This document shows positions 17,088 through 26,762 of a stretch of 64,000 nucleotides of DNA, in pieces; position 1 is the first letter of the stretch; the number at the start of each line of letters is the position of its first letter. The notes under the pieces are model-generated. The model made no database searches, had not been told where the DNA came from, and saw only the letters and a program-made list of their open reading frames with translations. Source of the DNA: Sinomonas terrae (GTDB lineage Bacteria > Actinomycetota > Actinomycetes > Actinomycetales > Micrococcaceae); contig NZ_JAKZBV010000002.1 of the NCBI RefSeq assembly GCF_022539255.1, positions 124,001 through 188,000 of the forward strand, written 5' to 3'. The position numbers and the translations under genes are program-made.

Positions 17088-17837
17088 TCAGCGTTCCCGG
17101 TCGCGGGTTCCGATGCTTTCCCAGCCCCGCCGGGAGGGCCTGGCTCCCGGCGCCGGGCCGGTGTCGCGGGAGCGGTAGACGATGTAGGGCCGGAAGAGGT
17201 AGTGGAACGGGGCGGTGAGGGCGTGGACCAGCCGCGTGAACGGCCACAGGGCGAACAGCGCCATGCCAACGAGGGTGTGCCACTTGAACTCGTCGGGCGC
17301 TGCGGACATCGCCGCGATGTCCGGCTGGAAGACGAAGAGGGACCGGAACCAGGGGCTGACGGTCTCGCGGTAGTCGAAGGCAGGGTTGGTCGGCTGGGCG
17401 GCGCTGACGAGCGTGGTCCACACCCCGAGGGCGATCGCGCCGACGAGGAAGACGTACATCGCCTTGTCGTTGCGCGTGGTCGCCATGAACACCGGGCCGG
17501 TGCGGCGGCGCCTGACGATCAGCAGCGCGATGCCGAACAGCGTCGAGACGCCGGCCACGAGCCCGACCGTGAGGGCGAGCCAGTGGTACAGGGTCTCGGA
17601 CATGCCCACGGCGTTGGTCCACGACTTCGGGATCACCAGGCCGACGAAGTGCCCCGCGATGACGAACACGAGGCCATAGTGGAAGATCGGGGAGCCGATC
17701 CGCAGGAGCTTGGACTCGTAGAGCTGGGACGAGCGGGTGGTCCAGCCGAACTTGTCGTAACGGTAGCGCCAGATGCTCCCTCCGACGAGGACGACGACCA
17801 TGAGGTAGGGGGCAACGCCCCAGAGCAGGACGTCCAT
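17088..17837 (-). CDS. narI: Respiratory nitrate reductase gamma subunit
   Basis: A 249-residue membrane cytochrome b subunit with five helices. Likely heme-b histidines are in SPIFHYGLVFVIAGHFVG, LYHWLAL and FKWHTLVG, matching the NarI pattern of paired ligands near both faces. It takes electrons from menaquinol and passes them to NarH. The start overlaps the narJ stop by one base. The C-terminus is Arg/Gly-rich and cytoplasmic. Confidence 0.94.
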   Translation of the reverse strand: MDVLLWGVAPYLMVVVLVGGSIWRYRYDKFGWTTRSSQLYESKLLRIGSPIFHYGLVFVIAGHFVGLVIPKSWTNAVGMSETLYHWLALTVGLVAGVSTLFGIALLIVRRRRTGPVFMATTRNDKAMYVFLVGAIALGVWTTLVSAAQPTNPAFDYRETVSPWFRSLFVFQPDIAAMSAAPDEFKWHTLVGMALFALWPFTRLVHALTAPFHYLFRPYIVYRSRDTGPAPGARPSRRGWESIGTRDRER

Positions 17838-18469
17838 CAGCGAGTTCCTTCCGCAAGCGGCAGCAGTCTCGGGTCGAAGGGCTCGAGGCCGACCTGCTCG
17901 CGCGGCGGACCGGCCAGAGCCATGGCCTCGGCCCGGCTCGTCGGGGACGGACCCGAAAGCGAGGCGCAGACCGCGTCGAGCACGGGTGCGTACGGCGAGG
18001 CGTCGGCGGTGAGCTCGAGGCGCAGGAGCTCCAGGCTTGCCCGGTACTCCTCCAGGAGGGACCGGCCGGCCCCGTAGTCCACCCGGGCGGTGAACTCGAG
18101 CACGAGCGGGAGGTAGTCAGGCAGCTCGCCTCCGAGGTCCACGAGCCAGCCGCTGTCCCGGTACCTCTGCTTGAACTTCCCGAGGGTCTCACCCCGGCGG
18201 CGGGTGTCCCCATCCGTCCAGTACGAGAGGTGGAGCGCGTGGCGGCGCGAGAGGTCGAACGTGTCGACATAGCGTGAGCAGGCTGCCTGCTCCTCCTCGG
18301 CCGAGATCTGGGCTGCGGTGGCCTCGAGGAGGCGCGGCAGCGGGCCTGGGTGCTCGGCGAGGGCCGCCCGGAGCATGGGTAGCGCTTCGCGGACGCGGGC
18401 GTCCGGGTAGTCGAGCAGGACGGCGGCGGCGGCGTACAGGACGCGGGCCCGCGCCTCGCTACTCTGCAT
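17837..18469 (-). CDS. narJ: Nitrate reductase molybdenum cofactor assembly chaperone
   Basis: A 210-residue NarJ/TorD-type all-helical chaperone that holds apo-NarGH during insertion of the Mo cofactor. Family features are VLYAAAAVLLDYPDA at the start, CSRYVDTFDLSRRHALHLSY with a YWTDGDTRRRG continuation, and GELPDYLPLVLEFTA. The ATG at 18469 lies inside the 3' end of narH (11-bp overlap), and its stop overlaps narI, as usual for narHJI. Confidence 0.92.
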   Translation of the reverse strand: MQSSEARARVLYAAAAVLLDYPDARVREALPMLRAALAEHPGPLPRLLEATAAQISAEEEQAACSRYVDTFDLSRRHALHLSYWTDGDTRRRGETLGKFKQRYRDSGWLVDLGGELPDYLPLVLEFTARVDYGAGRSLLEEYRASLELLRLELTADASPYAPVLDAVCASLSGPSPTSRAEAMALAGPPREQVGLEPFDPRLLPLAEGTR

Positions 18470-20129
18470 CGCCGTCGCCCTTCGGCGGGAAGATGCCCTC
18501 CGGGACGCCCTGCCCGTCCCAGTTGAGCAGGTTGACCCGGCCGTGGAGCTGCCCGGGCTGGGCGCTGCCCTCGCTCGTCTGGCGCTGCTTGAGCGCATGG
18601 AACGTCTCGACCGCGACGGGGACCGGCTTCCCGCTCCCCTCGCCGAAGGAGTCGGAGGGGTACATCCCGGGGCCGTCCTCGAAGTCCAGGGAGCAGCCCA
18701 TCTCCTCGAGGCTGTGGGCCTGCTCGACGTGGGCGGTGGGGATGACGTAGCGCTCGTCGTACTTCGCGATGGCCATGAGCCGGTACATCTCCTGGACCGT
18801 CGGCCCGGCCATCCCGACGGCGGCGGCGATGGATTCGTCCGCGCCGGTGCCCAGGGAGATGCCGCGCATGTAGGCGCGCATCGCTGCGAGCCGCCGCAGG
18901 ACGCCCTCGACGATGCCGGTGTCGCCCGCGGTGAACAGCTCGGCCAGGTACTCCGAGGGGATGCGCAGGGCGCCGATGGCGCCGAACAGCGTGCTGGCGT
19001 CCTCGGCGTCATGTCCTTGGCTGCTCAGCAGGTCCACGATCGGGGACAGCGGGGGCACGTACCAGACCATGGGCATCGTGCGGTATTCGGGGTGCAGGGG
19101 GAGCGCGACCTGGTAGACCTTGGCGAGCTTGTAGACCGGCGAGCGGCGGGCTGCCTCGAGCCAGTCCTCGGGGATCCCGTCCCGGCGGGCGGCCGCGATC
19201 ACAGCTGAGTCGTTGGGGTCGAGCATGAGGTCCAGCTGGGCGCGGTAGAGGCCCTTGGGGTCCGGGGTGGACGCGGCGGCGGTGACGGCGTCGGCGTCGT
19301 ACAGGAAGATCCCCAGGTACCGCAGCCGGCCCACGCAGGTCTCCGAGCACACGGTGGGCAGTCCGATCTCGACGCGCGGGTAGCAGAAGGTGCACTTCTC
19401 TGCCTTGCCGCTCTTGTGGTTGAAGTACATCTTCTTGTACGGGCACCCGGTGATGCACTGGCGCCAGCCGCGGCACCGGTCCTGGTCCACGAGCACGATC
19501 CCGTCTTCTGCGCGCTTGTAGATGGCCCCGGAGGGGCAGGAGGCCATGCAGGAGGGGTTGAGGCAGTGCTCGCAGATCCTTGGCAGGTAGAACATGAAGG
19601 TCTTCTCGAACTCGAACCTGATCTTCTCGCCGTTCTCGCGCCGGAGCTTGGCGATGATGGGGTCGAGCTCGCCGTTCTCGGGGGCCCCGCCGAGGTCGTC
19701 GTCCCAGTTGGCGCTCCAGGTGATCTTCGTGTCCTGGCCGGTGATGAGGGACTTGGGCCGGGCGACGGGGAAGTCGTCCCCGAGGGGGGCGTCGATGAGG
19801 GTGCTGTAGTCGTAGGTCCAGGGCTCGTAGTAGTCCTTCAGCTCGGGCTGGACGGGGCTGGCGAAGATCCCGAGGAGCTTCTTGACCCGTCCGCCGCCCT
19901 TGAGCCGCAGCCTGCCCCGCCTGTTCAGCTCCCAGCCGCCGCGCCAGCGCTCCTGGTCCTCGTAGGTGCGCGGGTAGCCCTGGCCGGGCCGGGTCTCGAC
20001 GTTGTTGAACCACACGTACTCGGTGCCGGCCCGGTTGGTCCAGGCCTGCTTGCAGGTGACCGAGCAGGTGTGGCAGCCGATGCACTTGTCCAGGTTCATC
20101 ACCATGCCCATCTGGGCCATGACCCTCAT
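18459..20129 (-). CDS. narH: Respiratory nitrate reductase beta (iron-sulfur) subunit
   Basis: A 556-residue ferredoxin-type subunit carrying four clusters. The cysteine groups are visible as CIGCHTCSVTC near residue 16, CEHCLNPSCMASC near 185, CRGWRQCITGC near 215 (Trp replacing one Cys, giving the [3Fe-4S] cluster) and CTFC with a later CSETCVG. Electrons pass from NarI hemes to NarG. The start at 20129 (MRVMAQMGMVMNLDKC) lies 29 bp after the narG stop. Confidence 0.95.
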   Translation of the reverse strand: MRVMAQMGMVMNLDKCIGCHTCSVTCKQAWTNRAGTEYVWFNNVETRPGQGYPRTYEDQERWRGGWELNRRGRLRLKGGGRVKKLLGIFASPVQPELKDYYEPWTYDYSTLIDAPLGDDFPVARPKSLITGQDTKITWSANWDDDLGGAPENGELDPIIAKLRRENGEKIRFEFEKTFMFYLPRICEHCLNPSCMASCPSGAIYKRAEDGIVLVDQDRCRGWRQCITGCPYKKMYFNHKSGKAEKCTFCYPRVEIGLPTVCSETCVGRLRYLGIFLYDADAVTAAASTPDPKGLYRAQLDLMLDPNDSAVIAAARRDGIPEDWLEAARRSPVYKLAKVYQVALPLHPEYRTMPMVWYVPPLSPIVDLLSSQGHDAEDASTLFGAIGALRIPSEYLAELFTAGDTGIVEGVLRRLAAMRAYMRGISLGTGADESIAAAVGMAGPTVQEMYRLMAIAKYDERYVIPTAHVEQAHSLEEMGCSLDFEDGPGMYPSDSFGEGSGKPVPVAVETFHALKQRQTSEGSAQPGQLHGRVNLLNWDGQGVPEGIFPPKGDGDAE

Positions 20130-20157
20130 GATCCGCTTCCGCTCATCTGTCTTCCCA

Positions 20158-23100
20158 TCAGTAGGTGACCTCCTGGGACCGCTTGCGGATGGTCGTGACG
20201 TTGTCCCTCTGGTTGCCGGTCGGGCCGAGGTAGTTGAATGCGTACGCGAGCTGGGCGTAGCCCCCGATCAGGTGCGTCGGCTTGACCAGGAGCCTGGTCT
20301 CCGAGTTGTGGATGCCGCCCCGGCGCCCGGTGGCCTCGGACTTGGGGACGTCGATCGTGCGCTCCTGGACGTGGTAGACGAACACGACCCCGGGCGGGAT
20401 GCGGTGGGAGACGACCGCCCGGCACACGAACACGCCGTTGGCGTTCACGCATTCGATCCAGTCGTTGTCCCTGATCTCCAGCGCGCCGGCGTCCTCGGCG
20501 CTGATCCAGCACGTCGGGCCGCCGCGGGAGAGCGAGAGCATCAGCAGGTTGTCCTGGTACTCGGAGTGGATGGACCACTTGCTGTGCGGGGTGAGGTACC
20601 GGACCGTGACCTCCATGCCGTTCGCCCCGAGCCGGGGCTCGCCGAAGAGGCGGTGCATGTCCAGCGGTGGCCGGTAGATCGGCAGTGCCTCCCCGAGGTC
20701 GCGCATCCAGTCGTGGTCCAGGAGGAAGTGCATCCGGCCGGTGAGCGTGTGCCAGGGCTTGAGCCGCTCGACGTTGGTCGTGAACGGGGCGTAGCGGCGC
20801 CCCCCGGTCTCCGAGCCCGACCATTCCGGGGAGGTGATCACGGGCACGGGGGCGGCCTGGGTGTCGGCGAAGCGGATGCGCTTCTCCTCGGACCCCTCGG
20901 CGAGGTCCGCCAGGCGGTGCCCGGTCCTGCGCTCGAGGGTGCGGAAGCCCTGCACGGCCAGCTCCCCGTTGGTCGTGCCCGAGAAGGCCAGGATCGCCTC
21001 GGCCAGCTTCGCATCCGTGTCGATCGCCGGCAGGCCCGCCGCCACCCCGTGCGACATGACCCCGTTCGCCCCGGCCAGCTGGTCGAGCGCGTGGCCCAGG
21101 TCGAACGTGACGCCCTTGACGGTGAACCCCTTCTCGCGCGCCAGCGGGCCGACCGCGGCCATCTGCTCCCCGATCGCGGTGTAGTCGCGCTCGACGACGG
21201 CTACGGCCGGCATGGTCACCCCCGGCACCGCCGGGACGCTCCCGTCGCGCCAGTCGCGCACGACGCCCCCGGGCTGGGAGATCTGCCCCGGGGTGTCGTG
21301 CTGCAGGGGCACCGTGACGAGGTCGCGGCGGACCCCGAGGTGGGTCCGGGCCAGCCGCGAGAGCTCCTGGGCGAGGAGGTGGAACATCTCGAAGTCGGTC
21401 TTGGTCTCCCAGGGCGGGTCGATCGCGGGACTGAACGCGTGCACGTACGGGTGCATGTCCGTGGAGGACAGGTCGTGCTTCTCGTACCACGTGGCCGCGG
21501 GGAAGACGACGTCGGAGAGGAGCGTCGAGGAGGTCATCCGGAAGTCTGCGGAGACCAGCAGGTCGAGCTTGCCCTCGGGGGTCTCCTCGTGCCAGGCCAC
21601 GTCCCTCGGCCGCGGCATGCGCGCCTGGGCCGCGTTGCCGATGACGTTGTGGTGGGTCCCCAGCAGGTTCTTCAGGAAGTACTCGTTGCCCTTGGCCGAG
21701 GAGCCCAGCAGGTTCGAGCGCCACAAGAGGAGAGTCCGCGGCCAGTTCTGCGGCGCGTCGATGTCCTCGATCGCGGACCGCAGCGCGCCCGAGGCGACCT
21801 GCGCGGCGATGTAGGACGCCTCGGACTCCGCAGCCCCTGCCGCGACGGCCTCGCGCGCCTCGTCCGCGACCTCGAGCGGGCTCCGGTCGAACTGGGGGTA
21901 GAACGGCATCCATCCGAGCCGGGCGGACTGGGCGATCGCGTCGGCGGTGTGCATCCCGTCCAGGTGCCCCTCCGACAGCGGGGAGGCCAGCGCCGAGGCC
22001 GTGTAGCCGTCGCTGCGCCACTGGCCGGTGTGCATGTACCAGTACGAGGTCCCGGTCATGGTCCGCGGCGGCCTGTTCCAGTCCAGGGCGTTCGCGAGCG
22101 AGGCCCAGCCCGTGAGCGGGCGCACCTTCTCCTGCCCGACGTAGTGCGCCCAGCCGCCCCCGTTGCGGCCCATCGAGCCGGTGAGCATCAGCAGCGAGAG
22201 CACGGAGCGGTAGGTGGCGTCCCCGTGGAACCACTGGCAGATCCCGGCCCCCATGATGATCATGGACCGCCCGTGCGACTGCTCCGCGTTGCGCGCGAAC
22301 TCCCGGGCGATGCGGATGCACTGGGCGGCGGGAACGTTCGTGATGCCCTCCTGCCACGCCGGCGTGTAGGGCACCTGCGGGTCCTCGTAGCCCGCGGGCC
22401 ATTGCCCGGGCAGGCCGCGCCGGCCCACCCCGTGCTGGGCGAGCAGCAGGTCGAAGACGGTGGTGACCGTCCTGCCGGCGACGGTGCGCACGGGCACCCC
22501 GCGGTGCAGGACCGACCCGGACCCGTCGGGGGCCTCGAAGCAGGGCAGGAGGACCTCGGCCACGGCCGGGGGCGGGGCGCCCCCGGCCCCGTCGGCCGCG
22601 GAGAGCAGCGGGTCGACGTCCTCGAGGTCCAGGTTCCAGCGGCCCTCGTCGGCGGGGTTGTAGCGGAAGCCCATCGAGCCGTTGGGCACGACGGGCTGAC
22701 CGGTCGCGGCATCGAGCAGGACGGTCTTCCACTCGGGGTGCGCCTGGGTCTCCTGCCCGGGCAGGTCGGCCGCCGTGAGGAACTTCCCGGGCACGAGGCC
22801 GGTCCCGTCCGGGGAGGGCACGAGCGTGACCAGGAAGGGCAGGTCGGTGTAGCGCTTGGCGAAGTCCGTGAAGAACGGCACCTGCCGCTCCAGGTAGAAC
22901 TCCTTGAGGATCACGTGTCCCATGGCCATGGCCAGGGCCGCGTCCGTTCCGGCCTGGGCCGGGACCCACTCGTCGGCGAACTTGGTGTTGTCGGCGTAGT
23001 CCGGGCTCACGACCACGACCTTGGTGCCGCGATAGCGGACCTCGGTCATCCAGTGCGCGTCGGGGGTGCGCGTGATCGGCACGTTCGAGCCCCACATCAG

Positions 23101-23889
23101 CAGGTACGTCGAGTCCCACCAGTCCCCCGACTCGGGCACGTCGGTCTGGTCGCCGAAGACCTGCGGGCTCGCCACCGGCAGGTCGGCGTACCAGTCGTAG
23201 AAGCTCGTCATCACCCCGCCGATGAGCTGGATGAACCGGGCGCCCGCCGCGTGGCTCACCATGGACATCGCCGGGATCGGGGAGAAGCCCGAGCAGCGGT
23301 CGGGCCCGTACTCCTTGATCGTGTTCACGTGGGCGGCCGCGGCGATCTCCACCGCCTCGGCCCAGCCCGCGCGGACGAGCCCGCCCTTGCCCCGGGCCTG
23401 CTGGTAGCGGCGCCGCCGCGCCGGGTCCGCCATGATGTCCGCCCACGCGAGCACCGGATCCTTCAGCCGGGCCTTCGCCTCCCGGTACATCTCCAGCAGG
23501 ACCCCGCGCACATAGGGGTAGCGCACCCGCGTCGGCGAGTAGGTGTACCAGGAGAACGCCGCGCCGCGGGGGCAGCCGCGGGGCTCGTACTCCGGCCGGT
23601 CCGGGCCCACGCTCGGGTAGTCGGTCTGCTGGGACTCCCAGGTGATGATCCCGTCCTTGACGTACACCTTCCACGAGCACGAGCCCGTGCAGTTAACCCC
23701 GTGCGTGGAGCGGACCACCTTGTCGTGGCTCCAGCGGTCCCGGTAGAACACGTCCCCGGCCCGGCCGCCCTCCCGGAAGACGGCACGGCCGTCCTCCGTC
23801 TCCTCCCACCTCGTGAAGAACCGCCCCAGGGCGAGCAACGCATCCGAGGCGGTTCCATCAGTTCCAGGGCGAAGCGGTCCGACGGCCAT
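20158..23889 (-). CDS. narG: Respiratory nitrate reductase alpha (molybdopterin) subunit
   Basis: A 1243-residue catalytic subunit, normal length for NarG, reducing nitrate to nitrite at a Mo-bisMGD centre. The FS0 [4Fe-4S] ligand region is seen as STHGVNCTGSCSW (His63, Cys67, Cys71), with CPRG about 35 residues later. The start of the molybdopterin domain includes YEPRGCPRGAAFSWYTY. There is no twin-arginine leader, so the active site faces the cytoplasm as in membrane-bound Nar. It is the first gene of narGHJIK. It is divergent from the quinone oxidoreductase gene across 169 bp, in which I see no clear FNR box. Confidence 0.96.
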   Translation of the reverse strand: MAVGPLRPGTDGTASDALLALGRFFTRWEETEDGRAVFREGGRAGDVFYRDRWSHDKVVRSTHGVNCTGSCSWKVYVKDGIITWESQQTDYPSVGPDRPEYEPRGCPRGAAFSWYTYSPTRVRYPYVRGVLLEMYREAKARLKDPVLAWADIMADPARRRRYQQARGKGGLVRAGWAEAVEIAAAAHVNTIKEYGPDRCSGFSPIPAMSMVSHAAGARFIQLIGGVMTSFYDWYADLPVASPQVFGDQTDVPESGDWWDSTYLLMWGSNVPITRTPDAHWMTEVRYRGTKVVVVSPDYADNTKFADEWVPAQAGTDAALAMAMGHVILKEFYLERQVPFFTDFAKRYTDLPFLVTLVPSPDGTGLVPGKFLTAADLPGQETQAHPEWKTVLLDAATGQPVVPNGSMGFRYNPADEGRWNLDLEDVDPLLSAADGAGGAPPPAVAEVLLPCFEAPDGSGSVLHRGVPVRTVAGRTVTTVFDLLLAQHGVGRRGLPGQWPAGYEDPQVPYTPAWQEGITNVPAAQCIRIAREFARNAEQSHGRSMIIMGAGICQWFHGDATYRSVLSLLMLTGSMGRNGGGWAHYVGQEKVRPLTGWASLANALDWNRPPRTMTGTSYWYMHTGQWRSDGYTASALASPLSEGHLDGMHTADAIAQSARLGWMPFYPQFDRSPLEVADEAREAVAAGAAESEASYIAAQVASGALRSAIEDIDAPQNWPRTLLLWRSNLLGSSAKGNEYFLKNLLGTHHNVIGNAAQARMPRPRDVAWHEETPEGKLDLLVSADFRMTSSTLLSDVVFPAATWYEKHDLSSTDMHPYVHAFSPAIDPPWETKTDFEMFHLLAQELSRLARTHLGVRRDLVTVPLQHDTPGQISQPGGVVRDWRDGSVPAVPGVTMPAVAVVERDYTAIGEQMAAVGPLAREKGFTVKGVTFDLGHALDQLAGANGVMSHGVAAGLPAIDTDAKLAEAILAFSGTTNGELAVQGFRTLERRTGHRLADLAEGSEEKRIRFADTQAAPVPVITSPEWSGSETGGRRYAPFTTNVERLKPWHTLTGRMHFLLDHDWMRDLGEALPIYRPPLDMHRLFGEPRLGANGMEVTVRYLTPHSKWSIHSEYQDNLLMLSLSRGGPTCWISAEDAGALEIRDNDWIECVNANGVFVCRAVVSHRIPPGVVFVYHVQERTIDVPKSEATGRRGGIHNSETRLLVKPTHLIGGYAQLAYAFNYLGPTGNQRDNVTTIRKRSQEVTY

Positions 23890-24058
23890 GGCGCCAGCCT
23901 AGGGAAGCCGCGCGGGGAAGTGAAGGCCCCGCCCGCCGCCCGCCCCGGGGACCGGGGCGCAGGCCCGCGGGCGCGGGCTGGGGCAACCCGGCCCCGGATG
24001 CGCTCCCTCCCACTTCCCGACCGCTCCGTGCCGGGCACAGGCGTTCTATGGTGGGGGC

Positions 24059-25033
24059 ATGCGGGCGGCCTACGTGAGGGGGCTGGGAGGCCCCGACGCC
24101 ATAGAGGTCGGGGAGCTGCCCGTGCCGGACCCGGGGCCGACGGAGGCCCTGGTCCGTGCCGAGGCCCTCGCGGTGGACAGGGTGGATGCCTTCGTGCGCA
24201 GCGGGGCCTATCGGACCCCCACCCCGTTCCCGTTCGTCATCGGCCGCGACGTGGTCGGCGTGGTCGAGCAGGCCGGGGAGGGAAGCGGCTTCGCCGAGGG
24301 GGAGCGGGTGTGGTCCAACAGCCTCGGCCACGGCGGCCGGCAGGGCTCCTTCGCCCAGTTCTGCCTTGTCCCGGGCGAGCGGCTGTACCGGCTCCCCGAG
24401 GGGGTGGACCCTTGGTCTGCCGTCGGCGTCCTGCACACGGGCGCGACCGCGGCCCTGGGCCTGTTCCGGCGGGCCCGGCTGCGCCCGGGGGACACGGTGT
24501 TCATCGCCGGCGCCGGCGGGGGAGTGGGCTCGGCAGCCGTGCAGCTGGCCGCCGCCGCGGGCCTGCGGGTCCTGGCGAGCTGCTCCGGGCAGGACGCCGG
24601 GTGGTGCCGCTCGTGCGGAGCCGGAACGGTCCTGGACTACCGGGACCCGGAGATGCCCGCCCGGCTGGCCCTGGCGGCACCGGAGGGGATCGACCTGTGG
24701 TGGGACCAGTCCGGGCGCCAGGACCTCGACGCCGCGCCGGGGCTCCTGCGCACCGGCGCCACGGTGCTCGTCACGGCGGGCATCGCAGCCTGGGCGCGGA
24801 TCCCGCTCGGGGCCCTGTACACGAAGGACGTCCGCCTCGTCGGGTTCGCCATCAGCAACGCCTCGGCGGCCGAGCTGGCCGACGCAGCACTGGTCGTGAA
24901 CCGCGCCCTGTCCGCCGACCGCCTCAGGTTCCGCACCGCCGCCACGCTCGGCCTCTCCGAATCGCGACACGCGCATGAGCTGCTCGAGGCCGGCGGGCTC
25001 AAGGGACGGATCCTCATCGACCCGTCGGTGTGA
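24059..25033 (+). CDS. Zinc-independent quinone oxidoreductase-like dehydrogenase (MDR superfamily)
   Basis: A 324-residue medium-chain reductase. It has a GroES-like N-terminal half (GPTEALVRAEALAVDRVDAF, then FVIGRDVVGVVEQAG) and a Rossmann NAD(P) domain with FIAGAGGGVGSAAVQLA near 150. The zinc-ligand cysteines of alcohol dehydrogenases are absent, which points to the NADPH:quinone reductase branch. The substrate is unknown. The gene diverges from narG; any link with nitrate respiration is positional only. Confidence 0.85.
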   Translation: MRAAYVRGLGGPDAIEVGELPVPDPGPTEALVRAEALAVDRVDAFVRSGAYRTPTPFPFVIGRDVVGVVEQAGEGSGFAEGERVWSNSLGHGGRQGSFAQFCLVPGERLYRLPEGVDPWSAVGVLHTGATAALGLFRRARLRPGDTVFIAGAGGGVGSAAVQLAAAAGLRVLASCSGQDAGWCRSCGAGTVLDYRDPEMPARLALAAPEGIDLWWDQSGRQDLDAAPGLLRTGATVLVTAGIAAWARIPLGALYTKDVRLVGFAISNASAAELADAALVVNRALSADRLRFRTAATLGLSESRHAHELLEAGGLKGRILIDPSV

Positions 25034-25104
25034 CCACGGGCCCATCGCGGGGCCTGCCCTGGAGCGGGCCGGACCGTCCCGCGCCCCCGGCCGGTTCGAG
25101 AGGC

Positions 25105-25503
25105 TCAGTGGGCGTGGTCTCCGCGGGAGTATTCGAAGACCCAGCCGACGAGGGAGATCAGGGCCAACCCGGCACCGATGAAGAGGATCCAGAACCCGAT
25201 GGCCAGCCCGAGGACGGACACGGCGGCCGAGGCGCCCAGGCAGATCGGCCACCAGCTCCAGGGAGAGAAGTGGCCCTGTTCCCCGGCTCCTTCCTGGACT
25301 TCGGCGTTCTCGCGGTCTTCGGGGCGCATCCCGACACGTCGCGCGGTCTGGCTCAGGTAGAACCAGATCAGCAGGGCCAGGCCGGCGCACAGGGCCAGCC
25401 CGGCCGTGCCGACGGGCTCGATCCAGGTCAGCAGCCCGTAGGCGGTCGAGACAATGACGAAGAATCCCGCCAGGAGCAGGAAGATGGTCCGTTCGACTTT
25501 CAC
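25105..25503 (-). CDS. ctaF: Cytochrome c oxidase subunit IV (actinobacterial CtaF)
   Basis: A 132-residue membrane protein with the actinobacterial subunit-IV pattern: MKVERTIFLLLAGFFVIV and a first helix pair, a charged loop with RPEDRENAEV, then GHFSPWSWWPICLGASAA and WILFIGAGLALISLVGWVFE, ending in EYSRGDHAH. The GTG at 25503 has GGAAAGGGG six bases upstream. No other oxidase genes are adjacent, so it may be an orphan or displaced copy. The 342 bp upstream (25504-25845) contain no gene I can support. Confidence 0.85.
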   Translation of the reverse strand: MKVERTIFLLLAGFFVIVSTAYGLLTWIEPVGTAGLALCAGLALLIWFYLSQTARRVGMRPEDRENAEVQEGAGEQGHFSPWSWWPICLGASAAVSVLGLAIGFWILFIGAGLALISLVGWVFEYSRGDHAH

Positions 25504-25964
25504 ACCGTTCCCCTTTCCGGGTTCCGCCGAGCGGAATCCTGCCCGTGCGTCGGGATCCCAGGGCGCCAAGTGCCTGCTCCCCGCACGGGATGAGCGGAAG
25601 CGGGCCGAACCGGTGTGGGAGGCAGCCTGGAGGAGGCATTGGGCCGAGGCTGGTCCTCGTCCCGGATTCACGGGGTCCGGGGACCCCATGGCGATGCTTG
25701 ATGCAGGTGCCGCCGCCGCGGCCGGTACCCCTTGTCTTCCACAGGGGTCGAGGTCCTGCCCTCCGGTGGTGCCACGAGGGTTCCATGCTCCATCGCCGCA
25801 GCGGCGGACTGGGCCGAGCTCTGGCGGGGGGTGCCCCTGCGCGGGTGTCAACGGCCAGTTGGTTTTCCCCGTGGACGGCCAGTTGTTCTCCCCGGTGGCG
25901 GCCATCTTTCCTCCCCACGTATGGCCAGTTGATTCCCCGGTTCGGGTTTGGACTGTCTGTCGGG

Positions 25965-26762
25965 TCAGCGGAAGGGCGTCACCCCCTTGCCGGAGGCGGC
26001 TTGGGCGAGGCGGTAGGACTCGCCCTTGGTCTCGACCCGGTGGGCGTGGTGCATGAACCTGTCCACCGTCGCGGTCGCGATGGTCTTGGGCATGATCTCG
26101 TCGAATCCGGCCGGGGCGAGGTTCGAGCTGACCGCCATCGCCCGGCGCTCGTAGGCGGCGTCCACGAGGCGGTAGAACCCCTCGGCGGCGTCTGGGGAGA
26201 CCGGGAGCAGGCCTATGTCGTCCACGATGATCAGATCGCTGCGCACGACCCTGGTCAGGGCCCGGGCGATGGAGTCGTCGGCGCGGTGCTTGCGCACCAG
26301 GGCGCCGAGATCCTCGATCCCGAACCAGGACACGATCATGCCGGCCTCGACTGCCGCGTGGCCGAGCGCCTCGCAGAAGTGCGACTTCCCAGTCCCCGAC
26401 GGCCCGTAGATCGCGAGATTCTCCCGCCGGCGGACCCATTCGAGGGACTTGAGTGCTTCCTGGGTCGGGCGCGGGATCGGGGAGAGCTCCTCGTCCCAGT
26501 CGCCGAAGGTCTTCCCTGCCGGGAAGCCGGCGGATTTGCGGCGGGTGATCAGGTTGGCGCGGTCGCGGCCGGCGACTTCCTCCGCGAGCAGGACCCGCAC
26601 GAGCTCGGCCGGGTCCCAGCGCTGGGCCTTCGCGGTGGGGATCAGGTCCGTGAGCGCCTTGCGCATGTGGGGCAGCTTCAGCCGGCGGGTCAGCTCCAGG
26701 GCCTCGGCCAGCGGGTCGCCGTGGGCGCGGGCGACCACGGTCTGCATCGTTGTGATCGTCAC
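25965..26762 (-). CDS. istB: IS21 helper ATPase IstB
   Basis: A 265-residue AAA+ protein with Walker A IYGPSGTGKSHFCEAL near 105 and Walker B LIIVDDIGLLPV near 170, and the C-terminal region TATVDRFMHHAHRVETKGES. The GTG start at 26762 overlaps the istA stop (GTGA) and is preceded by GGAGGAGGGCC. It lacks the strong similarity to IS21-a IstB expected for the same element, so the two IS21 types are distinct. Confidence 0.92.
   Translation of the reverse strand: MTITTMQTVVARAHGDPLAEALELTRRLKLPHMRKALTDLIPTAKAQRWDPAELVRVLLAEEVAGRDRANLITRRKSAGFPAGKTFGDWDEELSPIPRPTQEALKSLEWVRRRENLAIYGPSGTGKSHFCEALGHAAVEAGMIVSWFGIEDLGALVRKHRADDSIARALTRVVRSDLIIVDDIGLLPVSPDAAEGFYRLVDAAYERRAMAVSSNLAPAGFDEIMPKTIATATVDRFMHHAHRVETKGESYRLAQAASGKGVTPFR

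Noticed and set aside
23890..24058. FNR-type box (TTGAT-N4-ATCAA) in the narG promoter region
   Set aside because: I looked for it and found no convincing match in the 169-bp divergent region.
20002..24978. A 1658-codon open frame on the plus strand opposite narG and narH
   Set aside because: It is a shadow of high-GC third positions. The minus strand encodes unmistakable NarG and NarH, and the plus-strand translation shows no family features.
25846..25960. Short regular repeats at the IS21-b end as a CRISPR or iteron array
   Set aside because: They lie at both ends of the element in inverted orientation, as transposase-binding repeats do.
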